Below are positions 20,280 to 31,262 of a stretch of 64,000 nt of DNA, in pieces (the first letter of the stretch is position 1; every line of letters starts with the position of its first letter). The stretch spans positions 128,422 through 192,421 of the forward strand of contig BDDD01001638.1 in the NCBI GenBank assembly GCA_001972305.1, in the 5' to 3' direction. The stretch is from Cephalotus follicularis (Eukaryota; Streptophyta; Magnoliopsida; Oxalidales; Cephalotaceae). Under the pieces are notes generated by a model, which did not search any database, had not been told where the DNA came from, and saw only the letters and a list, made by a program, of their open reading frames with translations. The position numbers and the translations under genes are program-made.

Positions 20280-21400
20280 CCGTGAGATGACAACTACATA
20301 TGTTGTTAGCCTCTAGATTCCTGGTAGAGGGTAAACGGATATGAATTATTGATTGATATTGACCGTAAATGGCTGTGGGCCGTAAACGGATAGGAATTGT
20401 GAATGGATATAGACCGTAAACGGCTATGGATCGTAAACGGATGTGAAATGTGATGGATAGAGCACAATCATGGATTGATACGGGACGAAAGGCCCCGGAT
20501 AATGGTAAATGGTTGATTTACTGATGATGAATTGTGTTATGACTTATGTAGATGTGAAATGACATTTTTCAAATTTCTTATGCTATGTACGCATCTCATA
20601 TGATTGACATTATATGTATATCTGCTACACCTCAGCATACATTCATTGCATATGTATATTGTACACAGCCATAGGCTGCTGACCTGTTTCCTTGAAATGA
20701 AGTGGGTCAGGTTCAGGTTCATATGACAGCTACAGTGATTAGTCAAGACAAGCGCATGGTAAGAAATTACATTTCTCCAGCCTATCTTGTGTTGTATGAA
20801 TAAAGTAAAGGAACTGATATTTTGAGCCTTGTTATTGTACATTATATGACCTACCGGCCTGTGGCAGTGCTGCAAATGAATGTGTGTTGATGTATTGGAC
20901 CTGCTGGCATGTGGCAGTGCATAAGTTGATCGGTGTATGATATTATTGGATATGATCAAACCCATCATTGACGGTATTGAAAGGATTGTCCTTTGCATGT
21001 AAATGATATATTTAGATTGAGATGTAGTCTGGTGTGGGTGGAGCCCCCAGCATACAGGTTGTGATGAGATGAGGGTTGATCCCCAAACATATAAACTGTG
21101 GTTTTATCAGGTGGCATGGAGTCCAATAAACGAATACTTCATGCCAAAATTTCGAGAAATCCTAAGAGTGATTTTAATGGATTCATTACTTCAGATATTA
21201 GAATGATGTTTTGGATCTAAATTATGGTTTATTGAGGGCTGAGCCCATTTATGACTGTTGGTTCCTCCTTCGGGAGTGTGGATATAAATTGTGTTTTCTT
21301 TACAGGGGGCATAGTCCTGCAAACGAATACTTCATGCCCGATTTTCGGGAGATTATAAGAGTTGAAATGTATTCAACTGATTATTCCGCTGACATGATGT
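20280..21400 (+). repeat. Degenerate duplicated modules in the interior of C
   Basis: No coding signal is visible. A GACCGTAAACGG-type word repeats at about 20360-20450. A module with GGCCTGTGGCAGTGC and GGCATGTGGCAGTGC recurs near 20858 and 20908. A longer module with AACGAATACTTCATGCC occurs at about 21130 and again at 21319, each followed by similar AGA/GAGAT text. The order is kept in element F in reverse. Confidence 0.6.
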
Positions 21401-21699
21401 GATTGTTTAAAGATTGAGATTATAGAACTTTTGATTATGATTGATATATGATTGTTTGAATTGGGCGGAACTATGCTGGATACACCAGTGTAGGATCCTT
21501 ACTGTTTGGGAGATTGAAAGTGATTAACTGAATAAGTGCTAATTGGAGTTATTTGGAGTTGCGAAATAATAATGGGTAAGATGTTGGGTTCTTGGAGACC
21601 CAGTGATGTGGAAATAGTATGGTTACAGATTGAACGGATACAGATTGTTCGGTTACGGAATGTGCGGTCATAAACCATATGACTATGGATCGTATGATT

Positions 21700-21849
21700 A
21701 TGAATGGGCTGATGTGGATGAGCTGTGGTCTCAAGCCTATCGCTCCAGTTTCTCCGTACATCCGGCGATTAGCAAGATGTATCGAGATCTGAAGCTCGAT
21801 ATTGGTGGAAATGTGATGGTAATACCATGGGCTTGGAGAGCCACTTAGA
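21700..21849 (+). pseudogene. pol: Integrase zinc-domain remnant in element C
   Basis: The translation includes AYRSSFSVHPAISKMYRDLK, which matches the conserved start of gypsy integrase (His, S-x-H-P, K-M-Y-R-D-L). The expected Tyr-Trp-Trp that follows is replaced and the frame ends at a stop after 40 more bases. No catalytic core is present. F has the same scrap at about 47085-47185 on the minus strand. Confidence 0.7.
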
Positions 21850-21921
21850 ACGTGAGGGAGAAGTGAAGGAATTCTACCTTCACATGTTTAATCAAGGGAA
21901 TCTCGGGATGAGATTTCTTTA

Positions 21922-21933
21922 CGGAGGGGAGGA
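21922..21933 (+). other. Polypurine tract of element C
   Basis: GGAGGGGAGGA lies directly before the 3' LTR start TGTAACGCCCCG. Just upstream AATCTC and GAGATT could pair; F has the same arrangement. Confidence 0.88.
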
Positions 21934-24750
21934 TGTAACGCCCCGAATTTCATAAATAATTATTATGAAATTGGTTCTTGTACAGTTGCGATAAAATCGA
22001 TAGAGGCCCGGAGTAATAAAAAGGCATTACGCATTTAAGCCGTAATCGTGTTGGCCAAAACGGCTAATGAAGCCTATTTTTAATGCGTGACAATAAAGCC
22101 CAAATGCTCGCAATATTATTGCGATTATTTTGGTGGTCGTTTGGATAATTTATTTCGCGATTGACGGATAAATTGAGACCCAGACCTTAGTATTTTGCCA
22201 GTAAATACTAAAGAGAAAGCAAAAGAATAAAGGAGGGGAGAGAGGGACACAGGCGCATCACGCGCCCATGCAAAAGGAAGGCAGCGGGCTCTCTGTGCGC
22301 CCGCGCCAGAGAGAGAGCGAGAGAGAGTGGAAGAGAGATCGGAGCAGAGGGAGAGAGAGCGCGCCGGAGCCAGCCACCTGATCGGGAGAGCACGCCGGTC
22401 AACCCAGGCACACCAACGGACGGTAACTCCTCCTTCTTTCTTCTCTTTTCTCTTCTTTTTCTTCTCCTCTGTCGCCACTGTCGCGCCTCTTCCCGGCATT
22501 TTCGGGCACCGTTAGCGTCACGGATGGCGTGGGTTATGGTGTAGAAGGCCCGCTCTACCCATTTCGACCACCGGTGAGGCGTGATTCGGCCGAAAACGGC
22601 CGAAAACAGTTGACTGAGTCGACTCAGGGAGTGGACTCATTGTCTCCATAGACGGCGCGTTTGGCGCCGAGTCTCGGCGAGTCACGGGCAGTGACGTGTA
22701 GGACTAGTGAATGTGTGGCATTTTTGGGTGGTGACCGGACCTATTGAGGTCCGGCGAGTTGACTCAGTGAGTCGCAACTCACTGCCGGCTGTGGCGGGGC
22801 GTTCGGTACCTATTCCCGGTGAGTCTTGACCGGTTTTGAGTAGACCGTTCAATGTGGAACCCGTTGATGGGTGTTTCGTGAGCTGGATGAGTCGGCCGGA
22901 TTCCGGTCGGCGTTTCGGCGATGGCAATGCTTTGTGCGTTGATCGTAATGGAAATGTGTTGTATGTGCAGTGGGCGAGTGGCAATTGGATTGGCAGTGAG
23001 GACTTGATCGATTGGCAAGAATAGGGTTCGGTTCAACGGTTTTGAAAAGGTTCGGCAATTGAACCTACGGCTCGACTGTGCTGGTGATACTGTGATTCCT
23101 AACTTGGAATCAAAGGTAGGGGATGTTATAAATGTGGTTTGAGTTCAATTATAATAAATGTTCCTTGATGAAATGCGTGCATATCGTGTCTTGGAATGAT
23201 TGTGGGCTGTGGATTGTGATTTGTGTGATTGTGTTAGGGTTGCTATGAATAGTTGACCCGTCATGCATATTGTATTTTACGATGATTGTAGATCGGATTG
23301 CATGTGTTGTATGCCTTGAAATCGATCGGTTTTGATACGTGTTGAAGGAACCATGTTTTGGTTCGCTTAACCGTTGAGGCTTAGGAAAGAAGTATTGACG
23401 CAATAGATTGTTATACGGAGAATGAGTCCTGGTTCGCGATAAATGTCGACGCTTAGAGATAACGCCGATGCTATGATTCGTTGTGTGTTAGAATGGATCG
23501 TTGTGAGTTGTGGCTTTGTTTTGCTGCTGTTTTTCTGCACTGTCTGCAGAATCCAGCTCACTATCCAAGAGGACAGCCGACTGCTCGAGTGCGCCAGTCG
23601 ACAATTCGGTATGAACAGCCGACTACTCATGGATCCAGCCGACTGTGCTTGGGATCCAGTCGATTGCCCATGTGTGTTACTGAGAAATGCCTGCAGAGGC
23701 TTGAGTAGCCGACTGCTGTAGGCCAGCGGCCGACTGTTGGGTATAAACAGCCGATTGTGAAGGATGACAGCCGACTGTCGAGTGTGGGCAGCCGACTGCC
23801 AGTTTAGGATAGCCGACCGTTGAAGGAAAACAACCGACTGTCAGTGAGGGACAACCGATTGTTTGTGTCTGTCTTGCATTGTGGGCATGTGTATGCATCT
23901 TGTACTGTGATGAACTGTGATTTTTGACTGAGTATTGTTGATTGTCAATTGCGATTTGTGACTGTATATTGTTGATTGTGAAGTGTGAATTATGACTGAG
24001 TATTGTTGATTGTGAACTGTGGTGAACTGATTGTGCATCGTGATAACTGATTGTGAACTGTTGTATTATCCTTTGGAAGTGCATTCATGATCATTATAAA
24101 TAATTACTTTACGAGAAAATGTATGTTTCAAACAAATATATATTTTCAAAGGACTGTGAAAATGGCTTCCAAACATCGTGAACTGAGATTTGTAACATCG
24201 TGAATCGAGAACCGTGACATCGTGAAAATGAGTTTGTTTTCAAGTATTTTGTTTTATAAATTACTTGGAAAACTGTTTTGAGCATCGAGATGACTGTGAT
24301 TATGATTGAGCTTGACTGTGATTGCTGATTGTGATTGTGATTGTGACCGTACTAGTTGCGTGGCGGAGATGCCAGTGATGACTAGTGGTCGGGTTGATTT
24401 CAGATTGATTTCAGGTTGATGCAGCGGATTGTTACCGTTGAGCTCCGTGGAGGAAAGTGGAGTTATGTTGTTTTACTTTTGAGAAACGTTATTGGATCAT
24501 TGTAATAAATGAATCAATGTATTGATGAATATTGTTCACGCTCCGTTTAAGGGCAGTTAACTTTGATGATGTTTATTGTTGTAGCATGTAGTATGGGATG
24601 CATGTTATGTTTTAATTCGGCTTATATTTAAATGCTTCCGCAAGTTGTTAATGGCTATGTAAAGTTTTAAATTTATGGTAAATTGCGTAAGCCGAATTTA
24701 TATGTTGATTGCCACCACTTTTATTATTGTTATGGGAATGGGGTGTGACA
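21934..24750 (+). repeat. 3' LTR of element C
   Basis: This 2817-bp LTR has TGTAACGCCCC...GGGTGTGACA termini. Compared with the 5' LTR it has lost about 370 bp after GACTAGTGGTCGGGT (near 24395) and has one extra 21-bp unit in its type II array. Confidence 0.93.
23553..23861 (+). promoter_or_regulatory. Type II CAGCCGACTG array, 3' LTR of C
   Basis: Sites start at 23553 (weak), 23574, 23595, 23616, 23636 and 23657, then at 23706, 23727, 23748, 23768, 23789, 23810, 23831 and 23852. The steps are 20-21 bp inside each block. The second block has eight sites against seven in the 5' LTR; the extra one is at 23748. Confidence 0.85.
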
Positions 24751-25078
24751 CGTATCATATCCATGCCATACCATATCCATCAACAATGCGGTGATCCCCG
24801 TAGGTTCACCCAAAAAGGGAGGATAATCATATCAAAAATATGTGGCCTACACCCATAATGCTTCATGACGGAAATGAAGATTATGAATGGGTAATCCCGA
24901 GAAGTCTCAACTATAACAAACCATCAATCATAGTTGTACCATACCCGTAGTCCATAACCATATTTCCATTTAAAGTATAGGGCCCTAACCATAAAGGATA
25001 ACATAGGATCCGTCCTTCAAAACCATTTTCAAAACCATTTTTCTATAACCTTTTCTTTGTCCCTATCGGAGTTGTAAA
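24751..25078 (-). repeat. Right fragment of the 3' LTR of element B
   Basis: It matches 29885-30198 in the right LTR of B (for example GCGGTGATCCCCGTAGGTT). It ends abruptly at 25078, where it is fused to RT coding sequence rather than to a polypurine tract, so a deletion removed the LTR start and the rest of pol. Confidence 0.8.
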
Positions 25079-25770
25079 CCCAGAAGAGCCACCTCTGATA
25101 ACCAGAATTCACATTCGCTGAACTGGGCATATAACTGATGATCTCTCAGAATCTGCAATGCCAAGTGCAAATGTTCCTTATGCTCATCCATATTCCTGGA
25201 ATACACCAAGATATCATCAATGAAGAACACGATGAACTGGTTGAGATAAGGGCTGAACACCCTATTCATAAGACTCATGAATACGGCAAGGGCATTGGTC
25301 ACCCCAAATGGCATCACCACAAACTCATAGTGCCCATACCTTCACCTAAAAGCTATCTTTGGAATGTCCTCAGTTCTAACCCTGAGCTGATGATATCCTT
25401 ATCTGAAATCCAACTTAGAGAACACCGAAGCACCTCTCAACTGATCAAACAACTCATCAATATGTGGCAATGGGTACTTATTCTTAATATTAACCATGTT
25501 GAGCTACCGATAATCGATACACATCCAGAGGGATGCATCATTTTTCTTCACAAACAAGATAGGTTCTCTTCGAAGGTAAAAACTCGGCCTGATAAAACCT
25601 CTATCGAACAACTCCTGCAACTGAACTTTCAACCCTTTCAACTCAGGAGAGAGCATACAATAAGGAGCTCTCGATATCAGTGATGTCCCTGGAAGCAGAT
25701 CAATCACAAACTCCGTATCCCTCTCTGGGGTAAAGATGTCAACTCATCCGGGAAAACATCCGGATACTGA
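25079..25770 (-). pseudogene. pol: Partial reverse transcriptase of element B
   Basis: Read on the minus strand it runs from a DVFPDEL-type linker (about 25755) through LLPGTSLISRAPY, LQELFDRGFIRPS, ILFVKKNDASLWMCIDYR and [20 protein letters not shown] to the catalytic FIDDILVYS (about 25185-25211), with both aspartates intact. It stops after [13 protein letters not shown] at 25079, fused to LTR sequence. RNase H and integrase are missing. A frameshift lies in the linker and there are at least two internal stops, so it is dead even apart from the truncation. Confidence 0.88.
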
Positions 25771-25930
25771 TAAACAACTACAACACCTCTAACCTCGGCA
25801 CCCATTTCCTGCTATCCGTCACATGTACCAGGAAACCACGGCAACCCCATCTCATAAGCATGTATGCGTGAAGGACTGATATCATCTAAATTGGCTTGTG
25901 CTCTAAAGTCCCAATAAACTGGAACTGAGA

Positions 25931-26300
25931 CTATCCTGGCATACTGAAGGTCACGACCTTCCCGTAACAATCCACATGGGCATAATGTGTCGCTAACCAA
26001 TCCATCCCAAGGATCATATCCAATTCACCCATCGGCAACACTATAAGATCTGCTAGCAAAACATGGCTGACGATCTCTAAGACACAAGAGTTGCATACCC
26101 ATTTTGAAATAACAAACTCTCCCACAGCGGTACTAACCTCCATCACAAGAGGCAAATCCTCAGGCTCCACTTTAATGTGGCATATAAAATGTGATGCAAT
26201 GTATGAATGGGATGAGCCCGGATATATAAGGGTTCGTGCCATATCCAGAGAGATTCAAATAGTACCTCATATCACTAATGTAGATCCTCCTACGACCCCC
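25931..26300 (-). pseudogene. pol: Aspartic protease of element B, catalytic Asp replaced
   Basis: The minus-strand translation has RTLIYPGSSHSYIASHFI, where the catalytic Asp of the usual D-(S/P/T)-G is Tyr, followed by LDMILGMDWLATHYAHVDC, the second conserved motif. The substitution alone would inactivate the enzyme. It lies between the zinc-knuckle end of gag and the RT linker, as expected for a gypsy polyprotein. Confidence 0.85.
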
Positions 26301-26410
26301 TGATCCATGGCATATACCCTACCCTGCACGGTAGGCGTCGGTCCCATAGCCTGCTTCCCACGATCTCTCCCTGCTACTGAAGGCGAACTAGTACTGGGAT
26401 GACCCTACTG

Positions 26411-27440
26411 CTACTGTCTGGAACCATGGCTCTGCTGGACACCAATACTCAGGTTCTGTTGGGAACCTCTTTGAGATGAACCTGAACTCTGCCCTGGTTG
26501 ACTCCCTGAACCATGTCTATCATGATGGCACTCTCTAACTATGTGATTGAAAGCCCCACAAACCATGCATTTACCAGCTCTCCACCAAAAATCATCTGAT
26601 GTGTGGTTAGTGCATCCACAGTGCACGCACGGCTCAATAGAAGCATGTCTACCACCATTGGAAAGTCAAGAGCGACCTTCCCAAGAAGATGTCCTCCTTT
26701 GTTCCCTCTGCCAGGAGCTATGTCCTCAAACCCTCTGCTGCGACCCTCTGGATTGCCCTCTCTGACTAGAAAAACTTGGTGGACTGCCGACACTATTAGG
26801 TGAGCCACCCTGACCAGGATTGTTATTCCTGGATCTATGGGACTTATTACTACTCCCAGAACTCCTCCCCAACTTCCATCCTGAAGAAGAAGGTTTGCTA
26901 CTACCAGCCTGAATCTACAAATTACGCAGCTCTTCTGATACAACCTCAATATCTTTGGCTCTGCTAGCCAACTCAAAGAAGGATCTCAGCCTAAGCGGTA
27001 CCATCTTCTGTCGAATATCTAGTCTGAGGTGACCAACAAACTTCTTAGCCTTCATTGCTTCTTTGCCAACCATATGAGGAGCTATCCTTGACAATTCAAT
27101 AAATTTTGCCTTGTACTGGGCTACAGTCATGTTACCTTGGGCTAAGCCAAGAAATTCAGCTTCCCTCTTATCAACTTCTGTCTCGGGAAAATACTGCTCA
27201 TTGAACTCTGTTTTAAACATGTCCCATGAATTGGATATTCCCGATTCTTCCCAGGAGGCAGCAACCATTCTAAAGTAATGTTTCGCTTCGCGCTGTAGCA
27301 TATAAGTGGCGAAGATAACTTTCTCAGAGTATGAACATCTCAAGACTCGGAAGATTTTCACTATTTGCATCAGCCATCTCTCAGCAGTAACAACATTAGG
27401 GTCCCTTGTAAAAGCTGGACGATTTAACTTTAAAAACTTG
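26411..27440 (-). pseudogene. gag: gag of element B
   Basis: The minus strand encodes a capsid domain from about 27440 (DPNVVTAERWLMQIVKIFRV) through YMLQREAKHYFRM, FNEQYFPETEVDKREAEFL and LAQGNMTVAQYKAKFIELSR to about 26915. A Ser/Gly/Gln-rich linker with at least two stops follows, then cysteine clusters at about 26520-26626. CMVCGAFNHIVREC is an intact CX2CX4HX4C knuckle, preceded by a CMHCGCTNH cluster. The composition is that of chromovirus gag. The coding is close to continuous apart from stops after RNL (about 26915) and in the linker. Confidence 0.88.
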
Positions 27441-27970
27441 ATTTAGCGATCCTCCCTGGGTGTAGGTAGATCAACTAATCTCCTTATTGCTTCGACACGC
27501 CTGGCGGGCCTTACTACTGGAGTTTGCTCTGGTGCCTCTACTACACAACTAACCGGCCTTGTAGTTGGGGTTTTCTCAACTGTAGACACTTGCCGCTGCA
27601 TAAATTCATTCATTCAATTCATCATCTCATACATCTTCCTCATAAAACCTCTGGGTTCCCTTTTGGCCAACAACGACAAATTCTGCTTCTTGGCTCACAT
27701 TTTGTTCCTCTTATTCTTCGACATCTCTGATGGCTCGGGTATGTCTAGTCGACGTCCATACCTTTACTTTTCCTGCAGCTCCTCTTTGACATCCATCCAT
27801 ATCTACCTTGTATAAGAGACAAAAGGTCAGCTACCCTTTTTTTTTTATAACCATGATTCCAACACAGATACAGTAACCAACATGCTTATCAATATCACTC
27901 AATTCCAATAGCCAATGATACTATCTTGGCATAGCCAATGATGCTATCTTGGCATAGCCAACATAGCGTG
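27441..27970 (-). other. gag start and leader of element B, decayed
   Basis: This lies between the primer site and the recognisable capsid domain. The minus-strand translation has several stops, and I cannot choose a start codon. A polypyrimidine run is at 27838-27848, and a short AGCCAATGATRCTATCTTGGC-type word is tandemly repeated at about 27910-27960. Confidence 0.5.
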
Positions 27971-27982
27971 GCTCTGATACCT
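27971..27982 (-). other. Primer-binding site of element B
   Basis: The plus strand reads GCTCTGATACCT; its complement matches TGGTATCAGAGC at 11 of 12 bases. It fixes element B as minus-oriented. Confidence 0.85.
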
Positions 27983-27989
27983 CCTAAAC

Positions 27990-30570
27990 TATCACGCCCT
28001 GAACCCCAAGGCTAGACACGTGGAAAGTTCATCCATACGATCCATCACATTCGTAGCGTCATACTCTAAAATACGCTACAAATTTAAAACTTTAATATAC
28101 AACATGCAGGTGGAAGAAATCTTTCAAAAGATGAACCGAACTATAACCATAATATCAAACATAAATCTTAAGCGCTACCACAAGCAGGTAGGTCATTAGC
28201 TGAAATACATACGGTCTCTTATACCTCAAGCATTTTTATACAAGGTAGGTCAAACCACAATTCTTATACACGTCCACTCTCGCACAAGGTAGATAAAAGA
28301 GATCTGAGCCACTAACCAGGATCTGCCTGGGAAGTCTGATCTGTCTCAATCTGCCTCACGTCAATGCATCACTTGTACCTGATCCATTACAAGAATGGGG
28401 ATATGTAGGCTAAACTATATTCTATGAAATGCAACAGTTATACAGATACATATATGCATGACATGTGAATTGCATGAATGCCAATTGTGGACAGTGTCAG
28501 CATAATAACTGTCCCTAAGCAGATGTGACGCCCCAGATCCGAGTCCACTTTATGCTCAAAGCGAATTCGGGGATTCGGTGCGTTACGTGGGGGTGAAACC
28601 TCTAATCCTTTAACAATCTTACTTAATTCCTATTATCTATAAATAACTTGATATACTAAACCTTAAAATTTTATACTCTTATTTAAATCATCATACATCA
28701 TAACAATTATAGTCAACATCTTACATTTCCACAGGATCTATCAAAAGGCCTTATACAGCGGAAAACATTAGTTTATAATGTCATAAACTATTACACAAAA
28801 CTATATTCGTAACATAATTCCTAAAATAATTTCCTTCCGAAATATCACTTATGAGCTCCTGCCAAAGCTCGACTTTCCTCGTTCAATCTTTTCCTGGAAA
28901 AATTTTAGTTGAAAACAAAAACATTGAAAGGAGTGAGCACCAAAATAGCTCAGTAAGAATTATCGTAAGAAAACATTATTGAAATTCATTTTCTGGTATT
29001 TTTATAAAACCAATATATTTCACATTCATTCATTTCTTTTATGATCATATCTCATGAATCATAATATTTTATAAATACTGAGGGGTTTATAAACTTAAAT
29101 AACCTTGTTGAACCATTGCTTCACCGGGGGCATTGTGCACTCCCCGATTGCTATCCTTACATCACATGCATGTTCGAGAGCACTCTCCGCTCTTTCACAT
29201 TAATATTTTACTAGATTAATCCACCCTGAATCGCAATCCAGTCGTTGTTCATCTCAGTTTGTTGCCTTTTCTCATTTTCGTAAAAATAATCATTTCCTGA
29301 TACATTGAGTGATCAGCTCAAAGTATTCATAAATAATTTTGTACATCATTTTTCCAGAATTTATATTTCAAACGGAAATATTTTAAAATATTAATACAGA
29401 ATTTTGTTAAGAAATCTGCAGTAATTCAACATTGAATTTAAGAATTTACATAAATTTATTATAGACATTTACCACGAATATTGGCAGAAATTTAAAATAC
29501 AGGAACGTAATCGTAGGGTCATACTACGGGTCCTTTGAAATATTTGCTAACTACACAATAGCAAACATAATTAATATCTTACATGGAAATTTGGGTCCTT
29601 ACACCAGAGGTATACTTGGCCAGTCCTAAACACATCAAAGGCCATAGGCCTGCAGACACTGCATAGAAACAATCCATAACCATCAATGGGGATAATCAAT
29701 CTATAGGGTCAAGCACTTATCTGCCACTCCGGCCCAAGATAGTACCCCCACCGTCTATACACCGTCCGTGCCATAGCCATGTGGAGCATAAGATAACACT
29801 GGCGACATAATCCATACCACACAATAATACTAGTCCGGAAGGTACTAGCCCATAATAAAGACCTATGCGATCTATGCCATAACCATACCATATCCATCCA
29901 CAACGCGGTGATCCCCGTAGGTTAACCCAAAAAAGGAGGATTACCATATTTATGGTATGTGGCCTACACCCATAATGCTTCATGACAGAAATGAAGATTA
30001 TGAATGGGTTATCTCGTTAAGTCTCAACCATAACAAACCATCAATCATAGTCGTACCATACTCGTAGCCCATAACCATATTTCAATTTAAAGGATAGGGG
30101 CCTAACCATAAAGGATCACATAGGAACCGATCGTCAAAACCATTTTCAAAACCATTTTTCCATTACCATTTTTTTTGTCCCTATCGGAGTTGTAAAACCA
30201 TAGAGAGGAAGTCCAACTAGGATATCCGCATCCAGATGCCCCAATTGAGCTATCCTAACCATTTATTGAAAACCATTTGAGTAAAACTCTTTTGTTGAAA
30301 CTTTTATTCAAAGAATCACTTTGAAAGTTGGTTTGAAGATTAAAAGATGTTAAGAGAGGATTCAGATAGGCTACAAGGCCTTATGGAGGCTTCCTATGGA
30401 ATCCATTTGAAGATAAAATCATTTGGGATTGAAAAACATGTTGAAATCACATGTTTGCAGTGTAGATCCCTGTTTGTGCGTCAACGCTTATGTAGCGCGT
30501 CAACGTGTTAGGCGCTGAGAACGCATAGCACTTCGAAGTACATGTATGATGATTCTCTATTGCAGGCCTG
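27990..30570 (-). repeat. 5' LTR of element B, interrupted by a solo LTR
   Basis: The LTR edge next to the primer site reads TATCACGCCCTG on the plus strand (expected TGTCACG). The outer edge is not sharp; homology with the left fragment ends at 30198 because that copy is truncated. I place the outer limit where copia D sequence begins near 30573. A GCGTCAACGCTT and GCGTCAACG pair lies at 30478-30508. Without the inserted solo LTR the length is about 1.5 kb. Confidence 0.65.
28524..29603 (-). mobile_element. Solo LTR related to element A, short form without the array
   Basis: On the plus strand it starts TGTGACGCCCC and ends GGGTCCTTACA. The right end (GGGTCATACTACGGGTCC, then GGAAATTTGGGTCC) is the reverse of the A-type LTR start. 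The 1080-bp length is half that of the A LTRs and the GTCGAC array region is absent. The flanks GCAGA (28519-28523) and CCAGA (29604-29608) are a target duplication with one mismatch. Confidence 0.87.
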
Positions 30571-30572
30571 CC

Positions 30573-31262
30573 CATACGTCTCAATGTAGCTTCCACAATA
30601 CCCAAAGACAACTCGTTTTCCAACACGTGGCTAGTGCTAGGAAAGGCAAAAACCAAAGCCAAGCAGCTACCACATAACACATGCAGCTGCTCAAGTCTAA
30701 GGATACAACGCGAGTCTTAAATTACCCATTGGTCACATTTGACTAAACACTACCGAGACAATATGAACCATATTGACAAAGGTATTGACTATCCAAATAG
30801 GTATCCTATGTTGGGTCAGTTCCATGTCATGCTCTTAGCACGCACCTGCATCAGCTTTAGGGTAAACCCAAATGGCAACGAGACGATCCATTCCCCACAC
30901 ACAAGAGGGCAAGCATAATACGACAAGTCTTTGCGGTTCATCAATTTCCCTATGAAAGTGAACCTATGACTTGGAATGTTTGTCAGACGGGAGTAAGGAT
31001 CTCATTCTCATAACCTCCCAAGCACGAGATCCAACCCTTTTGACGACAGGGCACTATATGTGTATTCAGTTGACATGGTGATGAACTAATCCGATTCAAC
31101 GGATTAGGATAGTAGATATAGTAAGATGCCAATCTGTAATAGAATATAAAGGTTGAACATGAAAGGAATTCATATTGTACGATTAAGGAGTGTATCATAT
31201 GTCACAAACATATGCTTGCATCCACCTCATGGATTGCAGGAACACCCTAATCTAACCCCATT
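30573..31262 (-). repeat. Copia D LTR fragment, minus
   Basis: It matches 15405-16060 of the D1 LTR in the same orientation (for example TAACCTCCCAAGCACGAGAT against the 15810 region) and ends at the same ACCCTAATCTAAC word. It abuts a plus-oriented D LTR piece at 31263. Confidence 0.8.

Larger units (their letters stand above)
16207..24750 (+). mobile_element. Non-autonomous Ty3/gypsy element C
   Basis: It has two long LTRs (16207-19367 and 21934-24750), a perfect tRNA-iMet primer site, a polypurine tract and only 2566 bp between the LTRs. The interior has no protease, RT, RNase H or integrase core, only a gag scrap and an integrase zinc-domain scrap separated by non-coding repeats. Element F shares this layout, so it is a family moved in trans rather than one decayed copy. 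It sits inside the left LTR of element B. The flanking duplication is not clean: ATGCC precedes C and recurs 12 bp after its end. Confidence 0.9.
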
